Below, piece by piece: positions 22,001 through 31,521 of a stretch of 39,312 nt of DNA (its first letter is position 1; each line of letters begins with the position of its first letter). The stretch comes from Auxenochlorella pyrenoidosa (Eukaryota > Chlorophyta > Trebouxiophyceae > Chlorellales > Chlorellaceae): the NCBI GenBank assembly GCA_001430745.1, contig KQ482040.1, positions 610,148 to 649,459 on the forward strand, in the 5' to 3' direction. A program made the translations under genes and the position numbers. The notes beneath the pieces are model-generated. The model was not told the DNA's origin. It worked only from the letters and a program-made list of their open reading frames with translations, and ran no database searches.

Positions 22001-25000
22001 GGTGCTGGGACCCCTGCTGGAAAAGATCCCGGGCAACGCCACCGTGAAGCTGCCCGTGCTCATCACCGCGCGGGGCATGCTGGCGCAGGGGCAGGGCCGC
22101 CGCCTGCAGGGCGACGCCATCGAGTGCTTTGCCTCTCTCATCGCCACGGCGTTTGCATACATCTGGTGAGGGTGCATGGGCACGCGTGCGTGGGCAGCCC
22201 CCTTCCCTCGCTCTGCTGCCACGCACGGCAGGCTTTGCATTGAGTGTGGCCAAGAACAATGCGGGGCCGGTGTTTGATTACCTCTGCCCGCCCCTCACGA
22301 CAGCTGCTGCCCTCGCAAGCGCAGCGCTGGCCTCAAGAATGGCGCAGTCAATCCGGTAGTCATCGGCAACCTTGGCGCCTGCAGCGGCCTCGGCGGTGGC
22401 GGCGGCGGGAGCGGCAGCGGGGGTGGCGGTGGCGGGAGCAGCATCACTCCATGGGTCCCTCCATCCTGCGACTACTGCGGCGGCGGCGACAGCACCTGGG
22501 TCGGCCCGGCCGACAGCAAGCCGGTGCCAGACTTCCTGCCGACGTGCGAGTGTGTGTTCAACCCGTTGACTTGGGCCGAGGCGTGCCTGTTGGACGCTGC
22601 CCTGGGCAAGCTGGCGAAGCTGGCGGGCAAGCTGCTGCCCAAGGCAGCGGAGGTGGCAGAAGCGGCAGAGGACCTGAAGCAGCCGCTGAAGGAGGCCGCC
22701 GCCCAGGTGGCAGAGGTCTGCCTCGACGTGGCGGAAAAAGTGGAGTGGTGGGGCCTCTGCCCCAACTCCACCGCCGCCCAGGGCTGCTCCGCCGCCGGCG
22801 GCGCAGGCACCGACATCGCCCTCAAGGGCAAGGGCGCCACGTCTCGCTTCATCGTGGAGGTCGTCATCGAGAAGACCATCGACTTTGCAGGGAATGTGGC
22901 CTTTGGGGAGGTCAAGGACAGCGCCAAGCCCAGCTCCACGCCCAGCGTGGCGCTGGCCACAGCCAGCATGGAGCCGCTCTTCACCACAGAGGACAACGTC
23001 TACCTGCTGAGCAAGAAGAACATCAACCCTCTGGTGCGTCGCGCATGCTGCTCCCCCTGCCCAGCTCGCCTCGTTTGTCCAGCCTTGCGAGCTTTCCGGT
23101 CGGCCTGCAGACATCCTGGCCCGCTTGAGCTGCCACGGCTTGCGGGCCCTTGTGCACGCAGGTGGTGGTGCCCACCACCCCCCCTGCCGAGAAAAAGGAG
23201 CTGAGCGAGGCAGACAAGACCGCCATGGCGGTTGCAGAGGTGCTCATGTGAGAGGGCCATCTGGAGTCACGAGGCGCGACCTGCATGCGGGAACATCAAT
23301 CCTCGCCCTGGGCCCAGCTCCTCGTGCCTTGCCTGGCCCTACCATCTTCCCATCTTCGCCTGCCCGCCCCCCCCCCCCTCCCCCCCACCCCCCCAAAAAA
23401 GGGGGGGGAAACTGACCTACTTACCCCCACCGCCCAACCGCTTTCTGGGCGCTTATGCAGTGACAAGAGTTTGGATGTGGTGGGCAAGGCGGGCCCTGTA
23501 GGCAAAATCGTCTCCTGCGTCCTCAAGGTGCTCAACAAGTGCATCTTCGAGAAGCTGACTGGCGGCCGGCGCCTGCTCTCTGGCATCGACTTCGACACCT
23601 GGCTTGCCGGCCCAGCCGGCCAGCAATACAGCAACTACACAGGTGCGCTGCGCGTGCATGCCCACAGCACTGAAGCTCCTGGCATATCACCCTGATTGAT
23701 CATGTGCTGATGCATTCAACCAGTGCGCTGTGGCCGGCAGACGGTTCAGCAGGGCACGCGGATCTGTAGAGCCCAGAAGCATTAACATGCACTTGCGCAC
23801 TGCCGAGCTGCAGTCGCCATGGGCAACCTGGGATCGCTGCTGGAGGAGCTGTTTGGCACCGAGTCGTGGGGGCAGTACGTCCTGCAGCTTCGCATCGACG
23901 GCGATTACCTAATAGACTTTGACAGCGCCTTCCTGCGGGCCACGGCGCCAGAGGTGGGCAGGGGCATGCTGCAGGGGGCAGGGAGCCGGGACGGCGGATG
24001 CAGGCATGCTGCACTTGCCTGCACACACTTTATCTGCCACATGCCGGGACCGCGGTTTGTGGCAAACGGCTGCAACTAGAGGCATTCATGCCTGCCTGCT
24101 TCTCATGCACTCATGCCATGTGCTGTCCTGCAGGGCGAGGATGGGGTGGCCATTTCTGCCGCCGAGGCGCAGGGTCTGCTGAGCCCGGCACTGGGCAACA
24201 CCTCGCTGCCGGCGCGCACCCTGCTGGTGGAGCGCTGGCATGCGGGGGCGCGGGGAGACAACGGCACACAGATTGGCGTCGTGCAGGTGCGCTAGGCTGC
24301 GGCATGGAGGCGGCGCTGGGTTGCAGGGAGCAGGGGAATGGGAATAAAGCGGCCAAAGGCAGTAGCAGCGCACCGGCAGCTGGCTCAGGGTGGGCCAGAG
24401 CAGCGCGGTGCACCCCGGGAGGTTGCGCCCTGTGGCCAGCCGCAACACACTGTCTCTCCTGCCCTCCGCGTCCCTCCCCCTGCCAGGCACGCTATGCCAC
24501 CTTCCTGGACGATATGGCCTGGGCCCAGTCCCAGGGCTACCCCAGCTTTGTGTGGGGGGCCTATCACCTGCTGAGCACCTACTTTACTGCCCAGCGCGCC
24601 GGTGCCAGCCCCGGTGTGTGCGCCTCGGTGGTGCTGCGCCTCAGCCAGAAGTTTGTGGTCGAGCGGCAGGCCTTCCTGGCCAGCCTGGGGCTGGGCTGCC
24701 CGGCCGGGCAGAGCCTGGCCAACGTCAGCTTTGCGCTCACGGTGACAGACGCATCGGGGGCAGACGTGACGGGCACCTTTGTCTTCACGCAGCCCGCCCT
24801 GACTGGCTTCACGCACGGTCTGTTCTACAGCGAAGGACTGGGCCTGGCCGGCGGCGCCAGCGGCACAGCGGAGATCACCCTGGCCAGCCGCAATTTCAAC
24901 CTCACCCAGGCGGTGCAGTTCTTTGTGGGCGGCTGGGTCAGCTACACCACCCAGCTGGCCGACGGCTCGGGGGCGGGCAGCCCGGAGAATGTCACGCTGG

Positions 25001-28000
25001 TGGCGGCCCAGATCAGCGTGTACCCCGAGCCCCAGCTGCACCTGGGCTACTATGTGAGGGGCGCTGGGGTCCATAGCCAAGGCTGGAACGCATGCCTTGG
25101 CTGTTCGCATGCGTGCGATACATGCATGCGGGGCAGGCAATGAATGCACGAGGCGGCAATGGTGATCATGCAGCACAGCAGGTTCCTTGCTGCCGCCGCC
25201 ACCGCTGCTGCGTGACAGCCTGTGTTCTGGCCCAGCCTTGATTGCTTGGATATATTTTGCCCCCAACCCACTCCATGTGCAGATCCCTCAGTGGATTGTG
25301 GGCGACAATCCGTTCACAGAGGTGAGTAGCCGAGGATGATCCTGCGCCTGCGCTTCCGTAGTGCCTAAGTGAGCTGAGCCAAGCAGCAGGTAGCGATGCC
25401 GCCCTGTCCGCCCCTCCTGCCCTCACCATGCACCCCAGGCCATCGAGCCGTCCGAGCCGGCCAACATTGGCGTGCTGCTGCACAACGCGGGCTCCGGCAG
25501 CGCGCAGGGCGTGGCTGTCACCACGCAGCAGCCCGAGATCATTGAGAACGAGAAGGGCCTGCGCGTTGCCTTCTCCATCGACTCTGTGACGCTAAATGGT
25601 GGCACCCCGCTGCCCGCCCGGCTGGCAGTGCAGGTCGGTGCTCGTTTGGCAGTGCCTGTCAATGCTCGCTGCCTGGAAGGTTTCCTCACAGCTTGGACAT
25701 CCAAATGTACTGGTCTCAACTGCGGCGTGTCGCTGGAACAAGGGAACGCAACGCGTGAAGTTGACAGCTGGAGGCCTTCCCCTGCCTGCGCACAGGTTGG
25801 CACTGTGGCGCCAGGCGACACGGCCATGCTCCTGTGGGCCATGCGCAGTACGCTGCAGGGCAGCTTGCGGCCGCGCAATGTGTCGATCACCACACGGTGA
25901 GGAAGGTACTGCTTGTTGGGGCTACTACATGGCTCCAGTACCATGGCTGAAGCAGCCGACACAGGGCGAGGGGATGCAGCCAGCAAGCAATGGGCTGCCT
26001 GTGTCTCTTGTCCCGTTCTCAACGGAACTGTCGCCGCCCATGCCGCAGCAACATATTCGGTGACCCTTCGCTCTCTTCAATCCGCTCTGTGGCCACCTTC
26101 AGCACTGTCCAGGTGCACGCTGTGATGTCTTGAAGCATGAGCAGGCAGAAGCCACACCGCAGCACCAACTTGAGCCAGCGATTGATGCTGCCGCGCACCT
26201 CCTCAATGTGCCAGCCAGGTTGCATGTGCCTGCGAGCAGCCCAATGAAAACTGGGTGGTTTCCTGGGCGCTGGCACACCCCACCAAGCCTGCCCCGCCAA
26301 ATCATCCCCCCCCCCCCCCCCCCCTTGCAGATGGTGCGGCTGCTGCCGCCTTCCCCCTCAGCCGACGCCCTGCCAGACTTCCTTGTGGAGGAGCCCGGCA
26401 CAGGCGCAGGCCGCTTCTCGGTGCATTCCAGCAGCGGCGGCGCGGTGCTGCCCGTGCAGGACCTTGCGGCTGAGCTTGCAGATGTCAGTTTTGAAAATGG
26501 CCGCGCTGTGGCCACGCTGCGGGCCCCCAACCCGTCCACCCTCCCGGCCTATGTCTACCTCAAGGCGCCCGCCGCCCCCGGCCTGCCCACCAACACCTGG
26601 CGCCTGCTCAGCGCTGCGCGCGGCAGCAACGGGAGTGCGCTGGAGCTGCCCTACAATGCGTGGACCTCGTACCGAGTCTTTGATGCAGCTGTGAAGCCTG
26701 CAGAAGACTTTGTGCACGCCTTCGACCTCGTGACTGCAGTCGGGAATGAACCTGCGCTGGAGTACCGCCTCACCTTTGCTGTGCCCGCTCCTCCGCCGAG
26801 CCCTGCTACACCAAACCCATCCCCACCTCCGGCGAGTCCCTCCCCTCCCCCACTGCCGCCCGTGGCACCCAGCCCCTCGCCACCGCCACCGAGCCCCTCA
26901 CCGCCGCCACCGAGCCCCTCCCCACCGCCTCCCGGGCCATCACCACCGCCCCCCAGCCCCTCACCACCGCCACCTAGCCCCTCGTCACCGCCTCTTGTCT
27001 CCTCACCGCCGCCCCCCAGCCCCTCACCGCCCCCGCCTCCAAGCCCNNNNNNNNNNNNNNNNNNNNNNNNNNNNNNNNNNNNNNNNNNNNNNNNNNNNNN
27101 NNNNNNNNNNNNNNNNNNNNNNNNNNNNNNNNNNNNNNNNNNNNNNNNNNNNNNNNNNNNNNNNNNNNNNNNNNNNNNNNNNNNNNNNNNNNNNNNNNNN
27201 NNNNNNNNNNNNNNNNNNNNNNNNNNNNNNNNNNNNNNNNNNNNNNNNNNNNNNNNNNNNNNNNNNNNNNNNNNNNNNNNNNNNNNNNNNNNNNNNNNNN
27301 NNNNNNNNNNNNNNNNNNNNNNNNNNNNNNNNNNNNNNNNNNNNNNNNNNNNNNNNNNNNNNNNNNNNNNNNNNNNNNNNNNNNNNNNNNNNNNNNNNNN
27401 NNNNNNNNNNNNNNNNNNNNNNNNNNNNNNNNNNNNNNNNNNNNNNNNNNNNNNNNNNNNNNNNNNNNNNNNNNNNNNNNNNNNNNNNNNNNNNNNNNNN
27501 NNNNNNNNNNNNNNNNNNNNNNNNNNNNNNNNNNNNNNNNNNNNNNNNNNNNNNNNNNNNNNNNNNNNNNNNNNAAGCCCCCTCGCCCCCGCCTCCAAGC
27601 CCCTCACCACCGCCACCAAGCCCTCTGCCGCCGGCCCCAAGCCCCCCGTCACCGCCCCCCAGCCCTTCACCACCGGCACCGAGCCCCACACTGCCCCCTC
27701 CCAGCCCCTCGCCGCCTCCACCTCCATCCCCCTCTCCACCCAGCCCATCGCCGCCCCCCAAGCCCAGCCCGCCGAGAAAGTCGCCGCCCCCGCCCCCCAA
27801 GCGCTCCCCACCCCCTCCACGACCGCGGCCGCCACCGCCTCCCCCACCCTTCACTCGTACGCACCCGGCCTGCCCTTACATGCTCCTGCCAGTGCTGTAG
27901 ATTACGCGCTGATTCGGCTGCTTGTTTCTTATGGACGCCAGTGCTGCTTGCGCAACGAGCTGGCAGCTTGCCTCCCCTCCCACGAAGCGCAGGCCTGGAC

Positions 28001-28996
28001 CTGCGAAAAGCGCCTGCCGTGTCCTCATCAGCCGCGCCGGCACGCGTCATCCAGGGGCGTCTGACCACATTTGTCGCTGCCAACGCTGTGGATGGGAAGA
28101 CGGCCACGTTTGCCATGACGTTGACGCAGGTGGGTGCACCCCGCCGACGTGCCTGCCGACGTCTGCTACAGGCTGATATATGCAGCACACCAGGGCCATG
28201 CTGGCGTTGTACACTGCCACGCACAGACCTTCCCTACCCCCTGCCCTGCCTACAGGCGGCGCCATGGCTGAGCATCGACCTCAAGAAAATCTGGGAGGTG
28301 CAAAAGGTGGTCATTTACCCGCCCGCAGCCACAGCCGGCGGCCCCGCCACCAGCAGCACCCACCTGTTCACTGTACGGGTCGGCAACGTCACCGCAGTGG
28401 CAAATGCCCGGGACCCGGATCGCGGCACCCTAGACCGCAGGCAAGTATGACGCAGGGCAGCAAACCATGCATGCCTCATGCTTGCAAGGCGTGTGCACAT
28501 CAAATTGGCAGTTAACTGGCAGGCAGGGGTGGCACGTCTTGGCCGAAGCTGTTTCTCCAGCACTCTCTGATGCGCGCCACATGTGCATCCCCATCCCGCT
28601 GCTCCTTGCCTGCAGCGCTGCCGCCCTCTGCTGGACAGCGGTTGGCCCGCTGCAGCCGACTGGCACAACGGTGCTCTGCAGCCGGGCCGTGCCCGGCAGG
28701 CCGGCGGCAGCCAGCCCCAAGAAGGGCCGCTATGTGTCGGTTGAAATGAAGTCCACCCTTGCAAGGCCACCCAAGGTGCAGCTTGCGCTGGCAGAGGTCG
28801 TCATCTACGCGCGAGGTGAGCCGGCCTCGCACATTCAATTAGAAGGAGGGCGGTGCAGATAGTTGCTGAGATCTTGGAGTTGATCACTTAGAGGGGGCAG
28901 CTGGGCGCGGTTGCCAAGGCCTGTCGTGGCGGATCGTGTGCCTCCTGCAGCTGACCTGCCCGCCTGCCTGCCTGCCTGCCTGCAGCTGCAAACTGA
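10388..28996 (+). CDS. Giant secreted modular protein: PPC-like modules, Pro-rich rods, TIG/EGF/Ig-like core, F5/8C-fucolectin-like C-terminus
   Basis: About 44 exons join to roughly 3,600 residues, excluding sequence lost in the gap. Order: signal peptide (exon 1), seven PPC-like modules (10705 to about 17680), SPPPP rod (to 18355), TIG-like, EGF-like and He_PIG-like domains, a long Ig/CARDB-like core, a second Pro-rich rod holding the N gap (26790-27856), and a lectin-like discoidin/fucolectin domain. Phases agree at almost every join. Exceptions: module 4 lacks two exons (14119-14411), a one-base frame change near 18086, and an unplaced coding-like exon at 22232-22355. A good donor after 28815 spliced to 28986 gives the stop TGA at 28996; without splicing the stop is at 28862. 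I infer an extracellular matrix or cell-wall protein. It could be two genes if the module 4 break is real, but no start codon with a signal peptide is visible there. Confidence 0.7.
12121..12147 (+). repeat. (CTGC)n microsatellite in intron
   Basis: About six CTGC units lie in the intron between exons 12011-12078 and 12380-12517 of the giant gene. Confidence 0.85.
13027..13073 (+). repeat. Facing (CTGC)n and (CAGC)n repeats in intron
   Basis: CTGC units run directly into about seven CAGC units. The two halves are partly self-complementary and could form a hairpin in the intron after 12994. Confidence 0.8.
17680..18355 (+). repeat. Long SPPPP/SP hydroxyproline-rich rod
   Basis: About 225 residues are almost entirely Ser and Pro in SPPPPSPS-type repeats, typical of extensin and pherophorin rods of green algae whose prolines are hydroxylated and glycosylated. 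The Pro-rich reading frame moves by one base near 18083-18087. Upstream it joins the PPC module in frame 2, downstream the TIG-like domain in frame 1. One missing C in a C-run would explain this, probably a sequence error in low-complexity DNA. Confidence 0.85.
18356..18915 (+). other. TIG-like, EGF-like and start of He_PIG-like domain
   Basis: After the rod, in the same exon (17530-18915), LDILYVTPLNVPAAGGTVRI to SYQHVLSFFG resembles an IPT/TIG Ig-like domain. CSGHGYCYAGTCQCQDHAYG plus a flanking Cys on each side is a clear EGF-like domain. NASTGVLTWTARTANDQ, continued in exon 19175 by VTVITVMARNEFGAATA, matches the putative-Ig (He_PIG) pattern STGVLTW-T-N-G. These domains are typical of extracellular adhesion proteins. 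Confidence 0.65.
19175..26789 (+). other. Long Ig/CARDB-like core resembling large bacterial and animal secreted proteins
   Basis: Exons: 19175-19523, 19675-20093, 20220-20261, 20379-20660, 20823-20972, 21172-21354, 21595-21693, 21876-22165, 22385-23033, 23162-23247, 23461-23642, 23814-23953, 24134-24286, 24487-25053, 25283-25321, 25439-25633, 25796-25896, 26049-26112, 26331 onward. Segments include a bacterial-type Ig domain (VTLDAAGAFAASYDVP), a CARDB-like part (LEPGKTYTFEVEVTNSGTLS), a CNA-B/carboxypeptidase-regulatory-like part (ATVQLVNAVGSTVASGTSGS), TVSFTVVPTTYLEENEV and VFETSVPAPVVVVTPAYL, a Cys-rich part after a Gly-rich linker, then IVGDNPFTEAIEPSEPANIG, QPEIIENEKGLRVAFSI, MRSTLQGS and FGDPSLSSIRSV. 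From memory, the last blocks match a conserved stretch in very large uncharacterised secreted proteins of bacteria and invertebrates. No catalytic motif is visible. Confidence 0.6.
26790..27856 (+). repeat. Second Pro-rich rod containing the assembly gap
   Basis: SPPPPSPS-type coding sequence runs into the Ns and resumes after them. It becomes Lys/Arg-containing (PPPKPSPPRKSPPPPPKR) before ending FTR. The frame is 3 before the gap and 1 after it, so the N length cannot be exact. The exon ends at 27856 (phase 1, donor GTACGC). Confidence 0.8.
27048..27574. other. Assembly gap (527 Ns)
   Basis: A run of Ns lies inside the Pro-rich coding repeat. Low-complexity SPPPP DNA on both sides explains why the assembly broke here. 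The true length is unknown. Confidence 0.99.
27993..28996 (+). other. C-terminal F5/8 type C / fucolectin-like domain
   Basis: Exons 27993-28129, 28256-28440, 28616-28815 and possibly 28986-28996. The pattern is that of the discoidin/fucolectin superfamily: APAVSSSAAP, FVAANAVDGKTATF, PWLSIDLKKIWEVQKVVIYP, LFTVRVGNVTAVAN, a later Cys pair, GRYVSVEM and VQLALAEVVIYA. In that superfamily, A-DG, PW-DL, V-VGN, GRYV-I and L-L-E-V-Y mark the jelly-roll lectin fold that binds fucose or other glycans. The intron after 28440 needs a GC donor (GCAAGT) to keep frame. I infer a role in attaching the protein to wall polysaccharide or glycoprotein. Confidence 0.75.
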
Positions 28997-29162
28997 CAGC
29001 ACAATGTGAAGCACTCACCTTGGGCACGGCTACACCACACGACCAGCAACGCCTGCATCCAAGCACCTTCAAGCGCTGGCAGCGCCCCTGTCATTAATGT
29101 TCAATCGGCCAACGCCTCTGCACCACCAAGTTTGGCTACCTGGCCTGGCAGCCAGGTGCTGT

Positions 29163-29167
29163 TGTAA
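29163..29167 (+). terminator. TGTAA polyadenylation signal of the giant gene
   Basis: A TGTAA lies about 170 bases after the predicted stop at 28996 (300 after the alternative stop at 28862). The 3' region also holds a short CTGC repeat at about 28961-28985. Confidence 0.5.
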
Positions 29168-29413
29168 GCCCCGCCAGGCCCTGTGCTCAAGTTTTCAGCG
29201 GCAGCTGCACCGCCCTACTCGTCCCTTGGCCCTAATCCCTCTTATTCCTCTCCTGTGCTTTCCCCCTTTGCTTCATCTCATTCATTCATTTCTAGTTCTT
29301 ATTTTTCTCCTTCCAAGACTGCACCCAGCGGATGTTATGCCACACAGCAGCTGCTGTGCGCCGTGCTGCTCTCGCCAGCGCTGCGCCGCCTGTCGTGCTG
29401 CGCGCTGCGGTGC

Positions 29414-30500
29414 TCATTCCTTGAGCGCACTCAGGTAGGCCTCGGCGGTGTGCAGCTGCCAGGCCCCGTCGCCTTGTGCTTCCAGCACGTGTGTGTGGAA
29501 GGCTGCGAGCTGCAGCAGGGGGGAGGGAGGCACACAGAAGGGTGGGCCGCGAGCCGCGTAAGAGCGGCGGCCCCCTTGGCAGGGGCGTAGTAGGGACAAA
29601 TGGTGGCGGGAGGCCCGGCAGTACGCAGGAGTACCGGCACTCAGGGTGTGCATGCGGCCCCGTCCTCCCGTATGGGGACGCAAGCAGGCAGCCTGGGCGC
29701 ATGCAGGAGCGGTAGGCCTCCCCGCTCGTGCTGCGCCGCATATGGGTGCTGCCCAGCTGTCCACTGTCACCTGCTTGCGGAGTGCGATGGAGATGAAGCA
29801 CACGCACTGCTGCTGCAGGCGCGAGTACAGCGCCTGCTCGGTCGCGGCACCCAGCGCTGCGGAGGCTGGTCGAAGTGCCGGGACCAGGGGGAGGCAGAGC
29901 GCCGAGAGTCGGCAGGCGCGGGCGCAGGTGATTGCGGAGCGGCGGGGGGAGCGGCATGCGCATGCAAACATCCTGAGGTGGCAGCCTGCCCACCCCCGGC
30001 CCTGCCGCCCTCAGAAGAGCCTGTGTTGTGGTGCGCAGGCAGTGAGGGTGGACGCGCCAGCGAAGGGGATAAGCAGCAGCATGGCGGCAGGGGGGCGGAG
30101 GGGCGAGCAGGCAGCTGGGCCTCCGTCGGGTTCAGAGCCCAGGCCCACCACTCTGCCGCCACAAGCGGCAGGCAGCAGCGCAGGTTAGCGCCGGCCAGGG
30201 GAGGGCCAGGGTTGTGGCGGTGGCACCTCCCCCTCAGATGCCAACGCTTTCCAGCTCAAGTAATTTGCCCAGCGGCCAGTGTGATTAAATAAGTAGAGCG
30301 CCCCCCCCCCCCCCCAAATCACCTCTGCAAGGCGACGCACCTGGCCAGCAATGTGGGCAGCATGACGGCGTCCAGGCTCCGAAGCTCCTCACTTCGCGCA
30401 AAGCTGCTTTTGACATCAACGCCGCTGGCACCAACCGCCAGCATGCCGCCGCCCACGATGGGCCAGCCGCTGGCACGACGGAACGAGCCAGTATGCCGCC
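29414..30500 (-). CDS. Unrecognised protein, 3' part of a - strand multi-exon gene
   Basis: Two exons at the 3' end are well supported. 29856-29771 (LGAATEQALYSRLQQQCVCF, then ISIALRKQ) has donor GTGACA. 29509-29414 (LAAFHTHVLEAQGDGAWQLH to YLSALKE, stop TGA) follows it in phase 0. Upstream, a third coding-like segment ends at 30341 (GWPIVGGGMLAVGASGVDVK to MLPTLLARC) before a GTGCGT donor. Its phase does not join directly to 29856, so at least one exon between about 29860 and 30333 is unplaced. The start is unknown and the upper limit given is approximate. The gene is tail-to-tail with the giant gene at 28996. I do not recognise the family; the peptide is helical-looking, without Pro repeats. 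Confidence 0.4.
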
Positions 30501-30572
30501 GCCCGCTCCGCCCAGCAGCTGGCAGTGGATGGCTCGCGGGACTGCTCGCACTGTGAGGGGACGTTTAATTTT

Positions 30573-31521
30573 GTGTCACATGACGCCATGTGCACGGGGC
30601 AAACTTGGTCCCGGGGTTCCCGCATGTGTGAAATTCTGAAGAGCACTGGTTGAGGAGTACGCGAACGTGCCGCTGAGGATTCGCAAGGAGGTCAAAAAGG
30701 CCGACATCTTGTTACAGGTGCCTTCTACAAAGAATATAAGGACATGCATGTCCTTTAACCGCGGCTAATTCTGGAAAGGACACAGAGTTTCTTTTCCGCA
30801 GTTGCGCGCAACAGTGCAAACGCCGACGAGCGGCAGGCGGCAGGCAGGCGGTGGCAGCAAGAGGGAAAGCAGTCGCGCTGCCGGCCTCGCGATCACTTTC
30901 CAGCCGCTCACAAAGCCCTTCGGAGGGGAGAACAAGCACCTCTGCCACATTTTCCGCGATCAGCTGCAGCTGGCTGTCGGCCTGCAAGTGCACTCTGCCC
31001 TTGGCCTCACAGGCTTTTGGATGTATCTCCTGTCAATTCAAGCCAATGAATCCCGAGCGCCCGCAAGGGGTGCTACCAACGACGGACTCAACCTGGCGGT
31101 GGGTGGGGCCGGCGAAAGCGAGGGCTGCAGGCTACAACTTGTTTGAGGTCGGGACGGCTTCTCCATCGACGGAAATGCTTCCGTCGCATCGCCGACAGCT
31201 CTTTACCTTGCCGCCTGCCTGCCGCCTCTAGGCCGCCTAGAGGCCCGCCTGCTGCAGTCGACGTTGCCACTGTTGAAAAGAATGTCTCCTTGCCAGATTC
31301 CTGTCACAGCTAAGCAAACCCCTTTTCCTCACATTTTCCCTGCAGGAGGCACCTGTTACAAGATGTCGATCTTTCTGGCCTCCTTGACGTACCAGACGGC
31401 ATGGTACGTTAGCATGCTAACCACTGCTGTCCAGCATTTTCACATGCTGCAACCGTGGAACCATGTCTGCCATCTTTATGAGGCCATCTTTTCCCCTTGT
31501 GCACGTGACGCCATGTGACAC
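30573..31521. mobile_element. Candidate small element bounded by terminal inverted repeats
   Basis: The 23 bases at 30573-30595 match the reverse complement of 31499-31521 at 20 positions by eye, and similarity continues outward for two bases (TT/AA) and inward loosely (GGGGCAAA versus AGGGGAAAA). Each end is itself partly palindromic around TGACGCCATG. The roughly 950 bp between has no complete gene, only short coding-like pieces such as EYANVPLRIRKEVKKADILL (30652-30714). It could be a non-autonomous DNA transposon. No target-site duplication was identified, so this is tentative. Confidence 0.3.

Noticed and set aside
22278..23114. Long open frame on the - strand opposite the core exon
   Set aside because: It mirrors a + strand exon with protein-like composition and correct splice phases; antisense frames in GC-rich DNA stay open by chance.
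26651..27847. Long open frames running through the N gap on both strands
   Set aside because: Ns were read as open codons; the frames before and after the gap do not match.
28816..28862. Direct readthrough to the TAG stop at 28862 as the end of the giant gene
   Set aside because: A strong GTGAGC donor at 28816 and an acceptor at 28985 give an in-phase stop, so I preferred the spliced end, but readthrough remains possible.
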